Assembly: GCA_028679485.1 (NCBI GenBank)
Contig: JAJRBL010000220.1
Coordinates: forward strand, 1-5,152
Reading direction: 5' to 3'
Source: Methanospirillum sp.
GTDB taxonomy: Archaea; Halobacteriota; Methanomicrobia; Methanomicrobiales; Methanospirillaceae
DNA: 5,152 bases
In this document: positions 1 to 5,152 of the stretch, in pieces
How the letters are laid out: the number at the start of each line of letters is the position of its first letter
Numbering within the stretch: position 1 is the first letter of the stretch
The notes under the pieces: model-generated
Seen by the model: the letters and a program-made list of their open reading frames with translations, nothing else
Told to the model about the DNA's origin: nothing
Databases searched by the model: none
Position numbers and translations under genes: made by a program

Positions 1-197
1 AGCAGCTCTTCAAGGGTTGATGCATCAACCTCTCCATATGCAATGAAATCCTTGACTTTCCGGATCATACCAATGTATGCCGGAGTATCCGGAATCAGCA
101 CGCAATGATTGATATGATGCAGACGGAGCATTTTTAGCGTGTCTTTGATCTCCCGACGGGTTTTAACCGTGCCGCGGACCTGTACAACCGCATACAT
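1..197 (-). CDS. rpl30: 50S ribosomal protein uL30 (archaeal L30), N-terminal part
   Basis: Large-subunit ribosomal protein uL30, which binds 23S rRNA. Only the first 65 residues lie in the window; the frame runs off the left edge without a stop. The visible protein begins [20 protein letters not shown] and continues with a segment reading [20 protein letters not shown] (residues 20-39), the typical L30 beta-alpha fold with the conserved 'LRL..N.CV' strand and the 'P.Y.GM...VKD' turn. Archaeal uL30 is usually about 150 residues, so roughly 90 are missing. The start ATG (197-195) overlaps the uS5 stop as TAATG and has a strong GGAGG about nine bases upstream. A second ATG four bases downstream is out of frame. 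Position after uS5 is the standard archaeal order; uL15 and secY would be expected next, beyond the window. Confidence 0.95.
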   Translation of the reverse strand, partial: MYAVVQVRGTVKTRREIKDTLKMLRLHHINHCVLIPDTPAYIGMIRKVKDFIAYGEVDASTLEEL

Positions 198-814
198 TAC
201 TCCATTCCTCCAAGGCGGATCATATTCGTTGCCTTCAAAGCATTGAAGGTTGCTTTTGCATAGTTTATGGTGGTTCTGGTTTGTCCCTGGGTTTGTGCCC
301 AGACATCCTTGATACCGGCGAGTTCGAGCACTTTCTTCCCGATATCTCCGGTAACAAGGCCGATACCCTGAGGAGCAGGCCGAAGGGTAACCCGAACACT
401 GCCTGCATCACCAGTAACCTGCATCGGGATTGAATGGGGGTAACTACATCCGCATTCCCATGAACCACAGCCACGACGGACTTTTATCAGGTTAATTTTT
501 GCATTGGTGATAGCTTTCTTGATAGCTTCACCAACCTGTGCATCTTTCCCCTGTCCGAATCCGATGTATCCGTCGCGGTTTCCAACAACCACAACAGCTC
601 TGAATTTTACCCGGCGACCGGAGTCGGTCATCCGCTGTACCATATTGATGTCGAGCACCTCATCGACGAGGTCCGGGAGGAATGCATCAACGATCTCAGG
701 TTCCTTGATGGGTTTCCCACTGACGAGTATCTCGTCAATACTCTTCATTTCCCCGGCCTGGACCATTCGCCCGAGACCGGTCAGGGGTACCCATTCTGAC
801 TTGTCAAATGCCAT
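197..814 (-). CDS. rps5: 30S ribosomal protein uS5 (S5)
   Basis: Small-subunit protein uS5, 205 aa, complete. In the 30S subunit this family sits near the mRNA entry path and helps decoding accuracy. An archaeal N-terminal extension (residues 1 to about 50) includes the [11 protein letters not shown] motif at 8-18. The S5 double-stranded-RNA-binding-like domain follows (about 54-117), with [20 protein letters not shown] at 67-86 and a GKA-like loop at 89-98. The C-terminal domain (about 128-200) carries [10 protein letters not shown] and [13 protein letters not shown]. Between the two lies [11 protein letters not shown] with cysteines 116, 121 and 123 and histidine 127, a possible metal site (inference). 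Archaeal uS5 is typically about 205-215 aa, so the length fits. The start is one base after the uL18 TGA and is preceded by GGGGGAG ten bases upstream. The TAA stop shares its last A with the uL30 ATG. Confidence 0.97.
   Translation of the reverse strand: MAFDKSEWVPLTGLGRMVQAGEMKSIDEILVSGKPIKEPEIVDAFLPDLVDEVLDINMVQRMTDSGRRVKFRAVVVVGNRDGYIGFGQGKDAQVGEAIKKAITNAKINLIKVRRGCGSWECGCSYPHSIPMQVTGDAGSVRVTLRPAPQGIGLVTGDIGKKVLELAGIKDVWAQTQGQTRTTINYAKATFNALKATNMIRLGGME
207..211 (-). promoter_or_regulatory. Ribosome binding site of uL30 (inside uS5)
   Basis: GGAGG, encoded by two glycine codons near the uS5 terminus, lies nine bases before the uL30 ATG. It selects that ATG over the out-of-frame one four bases downstream. 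Confidence 0.8.
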
Positions 815-815
815 A

Positions 816-1343
816 TCAGTTCAGCTCCCCCATGATTGCATCAACCGTCGCTGCAACATTTGCAGGAAGGTTAGCTGCCCGGTCCGGAGCATATGCCGCA
901 ATGTGTTCTCCTTTGCACCGTTCATCGTCCGGAAGAATCTCCTCATTGTGGGGAATATCAAATCCGGCCTCTACAGCACCTTTCAGGACTGCGAATACAC
1001 GGGCACCACGGGTTGCCCGGTGCAGACCTATATCAAGCACAGCTCCATTCTGCCCCACCTTCATGGCACGGACAGCAAGAAGCATCCCGGTCATGTATGC
1101 TGCCGGGGTATTCTTTAAGGAACCTTCATACCCGTATTTCCTGAGTTCTGAAGAGTTTACCGCCACATGGGTTTTGTCTCCTTCCATATGTGCAGTGATT
1201 ATCTGACAGATGATGTGACGGTTCGTTTTTCTGACAACCAGTCTTGGCTTGGTTGCAACAACCAGGCGTGTCCTGGCGTAATAATTCGTCCGGCCTTCAC
1301 GCCTGCGGCGAAATGCGACGAAATATCTCGGTCCGGTTGCCAT
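816..1343 (-). CDS. rpl18: 50S ribosomal protein uL18 (archaeal L18)
   Basis: Large-subunit protein uL18, 175 aa, complete. With uL5 it binds 5S rRNA and helps build the central protuberance. The strongly basic N-terminus holds [25 protein letters not shown] sequence (residues 6-26), followed by [11 protein letters not shown] (33-43). The core has [17 protein letters not shown] (70-86) and [20 protein letters not shown] (104-123). The archaeal/eukaryotic-type tail reads [17 protein letters not shown] (126-142), then GEHIAAYA (145-152). Bacterial L18 is only about 120 aa and lacks this C-terminal part, so the length and tail mark the protein as archaeal. The start ATG overlaps the eL19 stop (TAATG) and has GGGAGGA upstream. 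It ends in a TGA one base before the uS5 start, which suggests coupled translation. Confidence 0.97.
   Translation of the reverse strand: MATGPRYFVAFRRRREGRTNYYARTRLVVATKPRLVVRKTNRHIICQIITAHMEGDKTHVAVNSSELRKYGYEGSLKNTPAAYMTGMLLAVRAMKVGQNGAVLDIGLHRATRGARVFAVLKGAVEAGFDIPHNEEILPDDERCKGEHIAAYAPDRAANLPANVAATVDAIMGELN
825..831 (-). promoter_or_regulatory. Ribosome binding site of uS5 (inside uL18)
   Basis: GGGGGAG, in the Gly-Glu codons at the uL18 terminus, lies ten bases before the uS5 ATG. Confidence 0.7.
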
Positions 1344-1789
1344 TACTGGTTCCTCCCAATCTCGATCTGTGCCTTCAGGTGGGAAACAGTCCTGAACTGC
1401 CCTCCGGCAGCCCGGCGGTAATACCGGCGGTACACCGTCGGCTCAATCTCACCGGACTCTCTCATATCACGAAGCACACGACGCTGTGCCCTGATACGCT
1501 GAACCCATCGTTCTTTACTGTTTGTCCGTGATCCTGCGGCTCCTTTCCGGCGACCAGGCCCTTTACAATGACCATAACTTCGTTTGGCCATCATGGCACG
1601 GGCTCTGCCGCGGGAATTTCCCCGCTTCTGGTGGGCAGCTACAACGCCCTCCTGGATCAGGTTTCTGATGTCTTCTCGGGAGATTGCCTGCTGAATTTCA
1701 GAGATCTTCTCGGGGTTGAACCAGATACGGTTCACTCCACATCCGAGAATTTCTGCAGCGAGACGTCTCTGACCAGAAATCTGACTCAT
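1343..1789 (-). CDS. rpl19e: 50S ribosomal protein eL19 (L19e)
   Basis: Large-subunit protein of the eL19 family, found in Archaea and eukaryotes and unrelated to bacterial bL19. It is 148 aa, close to the usual archaeal length of about 150. The N-terminal globular region includes [20 protein letters not shown] (7-26) and [15 protein letters not shown] (36-50), the family signature. A very basic stretch with [20 protein letters not shown] (59-78) and [10 protein letters not shown] (79-88) contacts 23S rRNA in known ribosome structures. The C-terminal helical region (about 92-148) is rich in Arg and includes [18 protein letters not shown] (98-115) and [14 protein letters not shown] (120-133). 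The start ATG follows the eL32 TAA with no gap and has a strong GAGGAGG located inside the eL32 C-terminal codons. The stop overlaps the uL18 start. Confidence 0.97.
   Translation of the reverse strand: MSQISGQRRLAAEILGCGVNRIWFNPEKISEIQQAISREDIRNLIQEGVVAAHQKRGNSRGRARAMMAKRSYGHCKGPGRRKGAAGSRTNSKERWVQRIRAQRRVLRDMRESGEIEPTVYRRYYRRAAGGQFRTVSHLKAQIEIGRNQ
1351..1357 (-). promoter_or_regulatory. Ribosome binding site of uL18 (inside eL19)
   Basis: GGGAGGA, in the Gly-Arg codons at the eL19 terminus, lies seven bases before the uL18 ATG. Confidence 0.8.
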
Positions 1790-2239
1790 TTATTCTTCCT
1801 CCTCGTCTGTATTCTCTGCTGAGGCTGATTTCTTCTCTTCCTGTATCTTTTGTCCCGGATGACTTGCATCCTTCCAGTTGAGAATACGAATTTTCATATC
1901 AGCGGCCTTGTTCTGCATGAGTTCACGCTTTTTCCGGCCGACTGTTGCTGCAATCCTGATAGCCTGGACTGAAGGATCAACGCCTTCAAGATCCTTCAGG
2001 TTAAAGACCCTGATTTCCCTGAGTCCACAGGGGTGCATTCCCCGTACTGCAAGAGGACTGCCATATCCCGGTGTTGGATGGGGTCCTTTTGCCTTCCGGA
2101 GTTTCCGCTGTTTGCTATGAAGTCCGCGGGGTCTCCGCCAGGAATCCCTGATTGTCTTCTTCTTGTCGACACCTTCACGTTTAAAGCGGGCGTCTTTTGA
2201 TTTTCTGACCTTGAGAAGTCGCCTAATCTCGTCCGCCAT
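1790..2239 (-). CDS. rpl32e: 50S ribosomal protein eL32 (L32e)
   Basis: Large-subunit protein of the eL32 family (Archaea and eukaryotes), 149 aa. The basic N-terminus (1-52) includes SWRRPRGLHSKQR (33-45), which is diagnostic. The core follows with TPGYGSPLAVRGMHPCGL (56-73), REIRVFNLKDLEGVDPS (74-90) and VQAIRIAATVGRKKR (91-105). The last part, after NWKDASHPGQ (121-130), is a low-complexity charged tail, KIQEEKKSASAENTDEEEE (131-149), ending in a run of acidic residues on an otherwise basic protein. There is no long N-terminal extension of the sort known from some halophiles. The start overlaps the uL6 stop as TAATG, with GGAGTGAG upstream. The acidic tail codons also supply the Shine-Dalgarno for eL19, so the DNA there serves two purposes. 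Confidence 0.97.
   Translation of the reverse strand: MADEIRRLLKVRKSKDARFKREGVDKKKTIRDSWRRPRGLHSKQRKLRKAKGPHPTPGYGSPLAVRGMHPCGLREIRVFNLKDLEGVDPSVQAIRIAATVGRKKRELMQNKAADMKIRILNWKDASHPGQKIQEEKKSASAENTDEEEE
1798..1804 (-). promoter_or_regulatory. Ribosome binding site of eL19 (inside eL32 acidic tail)
   Basis: GAGGAGG is formed by the glutamate codons of the eL32 acidic C-terminus and lies eight bases before the eL19 ATG. It is among the strongest sites in the window. Confidence 0.8.
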
Positions 2240-2769
2240 TACTGCTCACTCCGTGAAACGATGTATATGCCGTCCTGGAAAACCCGGGGGTCACGGTTCC
2301 GGATGTGGGTGGCACGTTCGATATTTGCAGCCGTGGATCCCACGATCTCCTTGTCAATCCCGGTGATGGTAATCTCATCACTGCCCACCTTCACCGTTGT
2401 ACCGGGAAGAATCCGGGCATATCGCGGATGTTTTTCTCCGAGAAAATTCACGATCTCAAGGCGTTCCCCCTGAACCTTGATCTGAATAGGGAAATGACTG
2501 TACACCACTTTCATGCTGTACAGATATCCCTTGGTAACTCCTGCACACATGTTTGCACAGTGTGCATTCAGGGTTCCCACCATGGATGTAATGGCTTTCT
2601 TCTGGGAATCCGTCCGGAATATAACCGACTCTCCTCCTACCGTAATTTCAATACCCGGATACCACATATCGCGCTGGAGTTCTCCTTTAGGTCCCTTCAC
2701 CTTCAGGACAGCGTTGTCCAGGGAGACAGAAACTCCTGCGGGGATGGTAACAGTCCTTTCTACTGTCAT
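2239..2769 (-). CDS. rpl6: 50S ribosomal protein uL6 (L6)
   Basis: Large-subunit protein uL6, 176 aa, complete. The family binds 23S rRNA near the sarcin-ricin loop and the factor-binding site. Two tandem L6 folds are visible. The first (about 8-85) carries VSLDNAVLKVKGPKGEL (14-30) and TSMVGTLNAHCANMCAGVTKG (61-81). The second (about 86-170) carries YSHFPIQIKVQGERLEIVNF (90-109), the conserved LGEKHPRYARI (110-120) and a near-terminal signature ATHIRNRDPRVFQDGIYI (153-170). The length matches archaeal L6 (about 175-185 aa). The start lies nine bases after the uS8 stop; the site TGAGGAT uses the uS8 TGA as part of its Shine-Dalgarno. The stop overlaps the eL32 start as TAATG. Confidence 0.97.
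   Translation of the reverse strand: MTVERTVTIPAGVSVSLDNAVLKVKGPKGELQRDMWYPGIEITVGGESVIFRTDSQKKAITSMVGTLNAHCANMCAGVTKGYLYSMKVVYSHFPIQIKVQGERLEIVNFLGEKHPRYARILPGTTVKVGSDEITITGIDKEIVGSTAANIERATHIRNRDPRVFQDGIYIVSRSEQ
2245..2252 (-). promoter_or_regulatory. Ribosome binding site of eL32 (inside uL6)
   Basis: GGAGTGAG, in the codons for the uL6 terminus Ser-Arg-Ser-Glu-Gln, lies five bases before the eL32 ATG. Confidence 0.75.
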
Positions 2770-2775
2770 TATTTA

Positions 2776-2780
2776 TCCTC
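2776..2780 (-). promoter_or_regulatory. Ribosome binding site of uL6 (overlaps uS8 stop)
   Basis: The minus strand reads TGAGGATAAATAATG. GAGGA begins inside the uS8 TGA and lies six bases before the uL6 ATG. Confidence 0.8.
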
Positions 2781-3171
2781 AGTATACATATCCGAGCAGT
2801 TCACCGCCGACACCATTGCGGCGGGCATCATGATGACCCATAACTCCTTTTGAAGTGGAGATCATGAGCATCCCGATACTCTTGGACGGAAGGTACAGCT
2901 GTTCCCAGTATTCCATCTCGTCAAGGGATACTGAGTAACGTGGAGAGATACAACCACATTTATTGATCATTCCAGACATGACCACTTTAAACTGGCCGCC
3001 ACGACCGTCTTCAATCCGGGTAAATTCCTTGATATACCCTGCATCTTTCATAATGCGGAGGAGCTCACCAATAAGCCTCCCGGCAGGTTGCACGATGCAT
3101 TCTGCCCGGCCGGTATCTGAAGCGTTTTTGAGCGTGCTCATAGCATCCGCCACTGTATTCAGTCTTGCCAT
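2779..3171 (-). CDS. rps8: 30S ribosomal protein uS8 (S8)
   Basis: Small-subunit protein uS8, 130 aa, the usual archaeal length. It binds helix 21 of 16S rRNA and is a primary assembly protein of the central domain. The N-terminal domain (1 to about 64) includes [14 protein letters not shown] (5-18) and the basic-acidic helix [18 protein letters not shown] (33-50). The C-terminal domain (about 65-130) contains [14 protein letters not shown] (68-81), [13 protein letters not shown] (105-117) and the ending [11 protein letters not shown] (120-130); STSKGVM is the conserved loop that contacts the RNA. The Cys-x-Cys at 72 and 74 is a small oddity. A strong GAGGGGAG site lies before the ATG and starts within the uS14 TGA. 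In bacteria S8 can repress its own operon; whether that occurs here is not visible. Confidence 0.97.
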   Translation of the reverse strand: MARLNTVADAMSTLKNASDTGRAECIVQPAGRLIGELLRIMKDAGYIKEFTRIEDGRGGQFKVVMSGMINKCGCISPRYSVSLDEMEYWEQLYLPSKSIGMLMISTSKGVMGHHDARRNGVGGELLGYVY

Positions 3172-3175
3172 GATA

Positions 3176-3183
3176 CTCCCCTC
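3176..3183 (-). promoter_or_regulatory. Ribosome binding site of uS8 (overlaps uS14 stop)
   Basis: The minus strand reads TGAGGGGAGTATCATG. The purine run GAGGGGAG begins inside the uS14 TGA and ends four bases before the uS8 ATG. Confidence 0.8.
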
Positions 3184-3352
3184 AGTTCAGTTTTTTAAAG
3201 CCCATTTTCGGTGCCCATTCTCGGAAACACTGCCTGCAGAAGAAGATATTATATCTGCGGACAAGTCCCTGTTTCCGGCCGCAGAGCAGACATTCGTGGG
3301 ATCCTCGTCCAAAGATCTTGGTCCGCTCTTTTCCTGCTTTTTCGTTGGCCAT
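3182..3352 (-). CDS. rps14: 30S ribosomal protein uS14, zinc-binding type (S14)
   Basis: A short gene of 56 codons plus a TGA stop, between uL5 and uS8. I translated it by hand because of its size. The protein begins [20 protein letters not shown] and ends [14 protein letters not shown]. Two Cys-x2-Cys pairs, CLLC at 21-24 and CRQC at 39-42, form the classic zinc ribbon of the C+ type of uS14. The linker includes [14 protein letters not shown] (25-38). The family sits in the head of the 30S subunit near uS3 and uS10. Archaeal uS14 is normally about 50-56 aa, so it is full length. The start ATG shares one base with the uL5 stop (TAATG), with GAGGT inside the last uL5 codons. The gap to uS8 is ten bases and holds the uS8 ribosome binding site. 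Confidence 0.96.
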   Translation of the reverse strand: MANEKAGKERTKIFGRGSHECLLCGRKQGLVRRYNIFFCRQCFREWAPKMGFKKLN

Positions 3353-3858
3353 TACTGTACCTCTACTTTATAGCGATCTTTCAGGAAAGAAATTGCATCA
3401 TCAACAGTTACCTGCTGTTTCAGCGGCAATTTTTTCTGCTGGATATGACGTCTTGCAATCCTGGCACCATTCCGCCTGAGGACAACGGTAACATCCAGAC
3501 CAAAGATACCAACCTTGGGATCATAACTCTGGCCGGGGAAATCGGTATGTTCCTCAATTCCAAAGGAGAAATTCCCCTGTTTATCGAACGCACGGGAATT
3601 TAACTTGTTTTCGACGATCCCGATTGAGGTATCCAGAAACTTTGCTGCCGTATTACCACGGAGCGTCACCCGGCAACTCATGGGAGCACCTTTTCGGATC
3701 CCAAAGGCCGGAAGGGTCTGCTTTGCAACACTTCTGACCGGGGTATTCCCGGTAATCTCCGAGATGATACGTTCAGCATTAACCAGCTTGTCTCCGGCTT
3801 CACCCACACCCATGTGGACAACCACCTTATCAACAGCTACCGCCCTGTTTGAGTTCAT
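3352..3858 (-). CDS. rpl5: 50S ribosomal protein uL5 (archaeal L5)
   Basis: Large-subunit protein uL5, 168 aa, complete. It binds 5S rRNA beside uL18 and contacts the P-site tRNA elbow from the central protuberance. Visible family signatures are [16 protein letters not shown] (10-25), [20 protein letters not shown] (39-58) with the following MSCRVTLRG (60-68), and the segment [16 protein letters not shown] (99-114) followed by [13 protein letters not shown] (115-127). The length fits archaeal L5 (about 165-185 aa) and is shorter at the N-terminus than the bacterial form. The start overlaps the eS4 stop by four bases (ATGA). Only a weak GGGGGAT site lies upstream, so translation is probably coupled to eS4. 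The stop overlaps the uS14 ATG by one base. Confidence 0.97.
   Translation of the reverse strand: MNSNRAVAVDKVVVHMGVGEAGDKLVNAERIISEITGNTPVRSVAKQTLPAFGIRKGAPMSCRVTLRGNTAAKFLDTSIGIVENKLNSRAFDKQGNFSFGIEEHTDFPGQSYDPKVGIFGLDVTVVLRRNGARIARRHIQQKKLPLKQQVTVDDAISFLKDRYKVEVQ
3359..3363 (-). promoter_or_regulatory. Ribosome binding site of uS14 (inside uL5)
   Basis: GAGGT in the final Val-Glu-Val-Gln codons of uL5 lies six bases before the uS14 ATG. It supports the start of this very short gene. Confidence 0.75.
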
Positions 3859-4580
3859 TCTTCAATCCCCCAGCGGTCAATTGCAGGTGATTCGCGGCCG
3901 ACCATAACCACGTATTCATCAATGGTTTCAAATGTTTCGCCGCTGTTTTCGTCCTTCAGTAATACACGGTTGGGAAGGCTTCCCGGAACCTTGATACATT
4001 CCATAATACGTCCGACAACCCCGGAGTGTTTCCCCCCGATGATCATGGCCATGTTTCCCGTCATGAAGGGGAAATGGTCAAGGATCTGGTTCTTTTCTCC
4101 TTCTTTTAAGGAGAGAACAATGGAATCTCCGCTTTTATACGACTTGTCGGTTATAACGTTGGAACCGTCACGAAGGTTCAGCTGGATTTTGCCACCACGA
4201 ACAATCGTCTTGTTCGTGATCTTCACCAGACGGGAAGAAGCCGCTGTCTCGTCGATCGGGATAGTAACATGTCTTCCTTTCTTGTCACGGAGGATACGGA
4301 AATGCTTCCCGCTCTTCGGAATGGACACAATGTCGAATATACCGATACCCATATCCGGATGACGAACAGGCCTGCCATTTACCAGAATCTCGCGTTCACG
4401 AAGGACATGCTTGGCTTCCTTCATATTCCTGACAAGACCCATCTGGTCACGAGCCCAGACAACAATCGGAAGGGCATTTTTATTATGCGGGCCGGGTGAC
4501 GTCTTCGTGACAAACTTGTCTGTCTTCCGTGTGATTCCCCATGACTTCGGAGAAACTACCCGCTTGAGGTGATATCCCAT
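3855..4580 (-). CDS. rps4e: 30S ribosomal protein eS4 (S4e)
   Basis: Small-subunit protein of the eS4 family (Archaea and eukaryotes), 241 aa, complete. It is distinct from uS4, although it shares an S4-type RNA-binding fold. The domains run in order: an N-terminal RS4NT region (about 2-38) with [20 protein letters not shown] (4-23); an S4 domain (about 42-104) with [20 protein letters not shown] (53-72) and [13 protein letters not shown] (76-88); a central eS4 domain (about 105-172) with [16 protein letters not shown] (128-143); and a KOW motif (about 173-206) with [19 protein letters not shown] (174-192). The tail contains [13 protein letters not shown] (217-229). The usual archaeal length is about 235-245 aa. 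The ATG lies two bases after the uL24 TAA with GGTGAG upstream, encoded by the last uL24 codons. The gene's stop overlaps the uL5 start. Confidence 0.97.
   Translation of the reverse strand: MGYHLKRVVSPKSWGITRKTDKFVTKTSPGPHNKNALPIVVWARDQMGLVRNMKEAKHVLREREILVNGRPVRHPDMGIGIFDIVSIPKSGKHFRILRDKKGRHVTIPIDETAASSRLVKITNKTIVRGGKIQLNLRDGSNVITDKSYKSGDSIVLSLKEGEKNQILDHFPFMTGNMAMIIGGKHSGVVGRIMECIKVPGSLPNRVLLKDENSGETFETIDEYVVMVGRESPAIDRWGIEE
3867..3871 (-). promoter_or_regulatory. Weak ribosome binding site of uL5 (inside eS4)
   Basis: The best candidate upstream of the uL5 ATG is GGGGG followed by AT, an imperfect match to GGTGAT. This is the weakest site in the window, and it coincides with the only four-base ATGA overlap, so re-initiation after eS4 probably contributes. 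Confidence 0.4.
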
Positions 4581-4582
4581 AT

Positions 4583-4945
4583 TTACTCACCACTCAGTTT
4601 CTGCTCACGTCGCTTGTCCGCAAGATTGAGCTCGGTAATGACCACATTTGATGGATCCACCGGCCGTGGAACTTCTGTACCGTCTGCTTTCTTGACAGAG
4701 ATACCATCAACCACAATCCGTGATTCTTTGGTATTGACCAAATCCACTAATCCTTCAGTTCCGGAGTGATCGCCCCGGAGAACCTTTACCGTGTCCCCCT
4801 TGATTACCCGGATACTGCGGCGTTTGTATTTACCCTGAAGTTCCTTGGAGAGGGTAGCATGAAGGAGTGAACCACGCATATGATGTGGTGCATTGTATCG
4901 TGCTTTTCTCTGTTTCCTGGGCTGACTACTGATTACTCGTACCAT
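4583..4945 (-). CDS. rpl24: 50S ribosomal protein uL24 (archaeal L24)
   Basis: Large-subunit protein uL24, 120 aa, the typical archaeal length. It binds the 5' part of 23S rRNA, initiates subunit assembly in bacteria, and lies near the peptide exit tunnel. The N-terminus has the archaeal/eukaryotic L26-like signature SSQPRKQRKARYNAPHHMR (6-24), then SLLHATLSKELQGKY (26-40). A KOW motif follows at about 46-73 (RVIKGDTVKVLRGDHSGTEG at 46-65). The next strand includes RIVVDGISVKKADGTEVPRP (76-95) and HPSNV-like DPSNVVITELN (97-107). The start is supported by GAGG eight bases upstream, overlapping the uL14 TGA. The final Ser-Gly-Glu codons plus TAA contain the eS4 ribosome binding site. Confidence 0.97.
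   Translation of the reverse strand: MVRVISSQPRKQRKARYNAPHHMRGSLLHATLSKELQGKYKRRSIRVIKGDTVKVLRGDHSGTEGLVDLVNTKESRIVVDGISVKKADGTEVPRPVDPSNVVITELNLADKRREQKLSGE
4586..4591 (-). promoter_or_regulatory. Ribosome binding site of eS4 (inside uL24)
   Basis: GGTGAG, encoded by the last Gly-Glu codons of uL24, lies five bases before the eS4 ATG. It matches the GGTGA part of the archaeal 16S 3'-end complement. Confidence 0.75.
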
Positions 4946-4953
4946 GTATGAGT

Positions 4954-4957
4954 CCTC
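4954..4957 (-). promoter_or_regulatory. Ribosome binding site of uL24 (overlaps uL14 stop)
   Basis: The minus strand reads TGAGGACTCATACATG. GAGG starts inside the uL14 TGA and lies eight bases before the uL24 ATG, which fixes this start. Confidence 0.8.
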
Positions 4958-5152
4958 ACACTATGATGGTGGCCATTGACCCGATACGGGGATACCGGAT
5001 TGCAACTTCACGGGCAACCGGGCCCTTGATTTCAGTTCCCCTCGGTTCATTCTTTTCATCAACGACGACCACTGCATTATCCTCAAAACCAAGCCGTAAT
5101 CCGCTTGGTCTTCTAATCTCCTTCTTCTGCCTGATAACGAAGGCACGAACCA
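4956..5152 (-). CDS. rpl14: 50S ribosomal protein uL14 (L14), C-terminal part
   Basis: Large-subunit protein uL14, cut by the right edge of the window. The last 64 residues are visible in the frame whose first full codon ends at 5148 (starting 5150) and whose TGA is at 4958-4956. They read [20 protein letters not shown], then [20 protein letters not shown], then [20 protein letters not shown] and TIIV. This is the conserved L14 C-terminal half with the 'R.DG..I.F..NA.V.......P.GTRI.GPV.RE' pattern in its archaeal form ([20 protein letters not shown]). Archaeal uL14 is about 132 aa, so roughly 68 N-terminal residues are outside. uL14 sits at the subunit interface and contacts 16S rRNA in the assembled ribosome. 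A longer open frame in this stretch (4961-5146) is in another phase and is not the gene. Confidence 0.95.
   Translation of the reverse strand, partial: VRAFVIRQKKEIRRPSGLRLGFEDNAVVVVDEKNEPRGTEIKGPVAREVAIRYPRIGSMATIIV

Larger units (their letters stand above)
1..5152 (-). other. Archaeal ribosomal-protein operon segment (spc-type)
   Basis: Twelve minus-strand genes sit end to end, with gaps of at most ten bases and several overlaps. The order uL14, uL24, eS4, uL5, uS14, uS8, uL6, eL32, eL19, uL18, uS5, uL30 is the conserved archaeal arrangement. Neither a promoter nor a terminator fits between the genes, so a single transcript through the window is the simplest reading (inference). The promoter would lie beyond the right edge, and genes such as uL15 and secY would be expected beyond the left edge. 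Confidence 0.9.

Noticed and set aside
504..1118. A 204-codon plus-strand open frame opposite uS5 and uL18
   Set aside because: It lies wholly antisense to two clear ribosomal-protein genes, spans their junction, shows no recognisable family pattern, and has a composition expected of a shadow frame.
2305..2853. A 182-codon plus-strand open frame opposite uL6 and the uS8 end
   Set aside because: It is antisense to conserved coding sequence, rich in His, Ser and Cys as shadow frames often are, and matches no family I recognise.
3172..3181. Possible internal promoter or terminator in the gap before uS8
   Set aside because: The gap is only ten bases and is taken up by the uS8 ribosome binding site. 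No TATA-like box, BRE or terminal T-run is visible.
3190..3199. TTTAAAAAAC near the uS14 3' end, resembling a -1 frameshift slippery site
   Set aside because: The zero frame reads TTT AAA AAA CTG, so the A-AAA-AAC heptamer is not in the phase needed for -1 slippage. The uS14 product is already full length at its TGA.
4961..5146. A 61-codon minus-strand frame at the right edge
   Set aside because: It overlaps the uL14 C-terminus in a different phase. The uL14 frame has clear conserved sequence and ends at 4956, so this one is a shadow.

Overview
The window is an internal segment of an archaeal ribosomal-protein operon (the 'spc'-type cluster). All twelve genes lie on the minus strand, so transcription runs from position 5152 towards position 1. 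In transcription order they are: uL14 (3' end only), uL24, eS4, uL5, uS14, uS8, uL6, eL32, eL19, uL18, uS5 and uL30 (5' end only). eS4, eL32 and eL19 have no bacterial counterparts, and placing them inside an otherwise bacterial-like spc order is the hallmark of Archaea. The base composition looks roughly balanced. The flavour of the proteins (for example the uS5 Cys cluster and the 175-aa uL18 with its long C-terminal part) suggests a methanogenic euryarchaeon, most plausibly Methanomicrobiales. The genus is not resolved by reading alone.

Layout by region: 4956-5152 is the uL14 C-terminus; 4583-4945 uL24; 3855-4580 eS4; 3352-3858 uL5; 3182-3352 the 56-aa zinc-type uS14; 2779-3171 uS8; 2239-2769 uL6; 1790-2239 eL32; 1343-1789 eL19; 816-1343 uL18; 197-814 uS5; 1-197 the uL30 N-terminus. 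No gap between genes exceeds about 10 bases, so no gene-free stretch needs explaining. There is also no room for an intergenic promoter or terminator inside the window. I saw no tRNA, rRNA, insertion sequence, CRISPR array or repeat.

The products work together as parts of one machine. uL14, uL24, uL5, uL6, eL32, eL19, uL18 and uL30 belong to the 50S subunit; eS4, uS14, uS8 and uS5 belong to the 30S subunit. uL5 and uL18 bind 5S rRNA and build the central protuberance. uL24, eL19 and eL32 are rRNA-binding proteins of the large subunit. uS8 is a central-domain assembly protein, uS14 acts in the head, and uS5 sits near the mRNA entry and decoding region. Co-transcription and tightly linked translation would keep their supply balanced.

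The most informative feature beyond gene identity is the junctions. Four are TAATG one-base overlaps, one is an ATGA four-base overlap, one is a directly abutting TAA-ATG, and three place the upstream TGA stop inside the Shine-Dalgarno as TGAGG. Nearly every start has a purine-rich ribosome binding site, often encoded within the last codons of the preceding gene. I found no evidence of an undescribed system: this is a conserved housekeeping locus, and the findings offered are modest.
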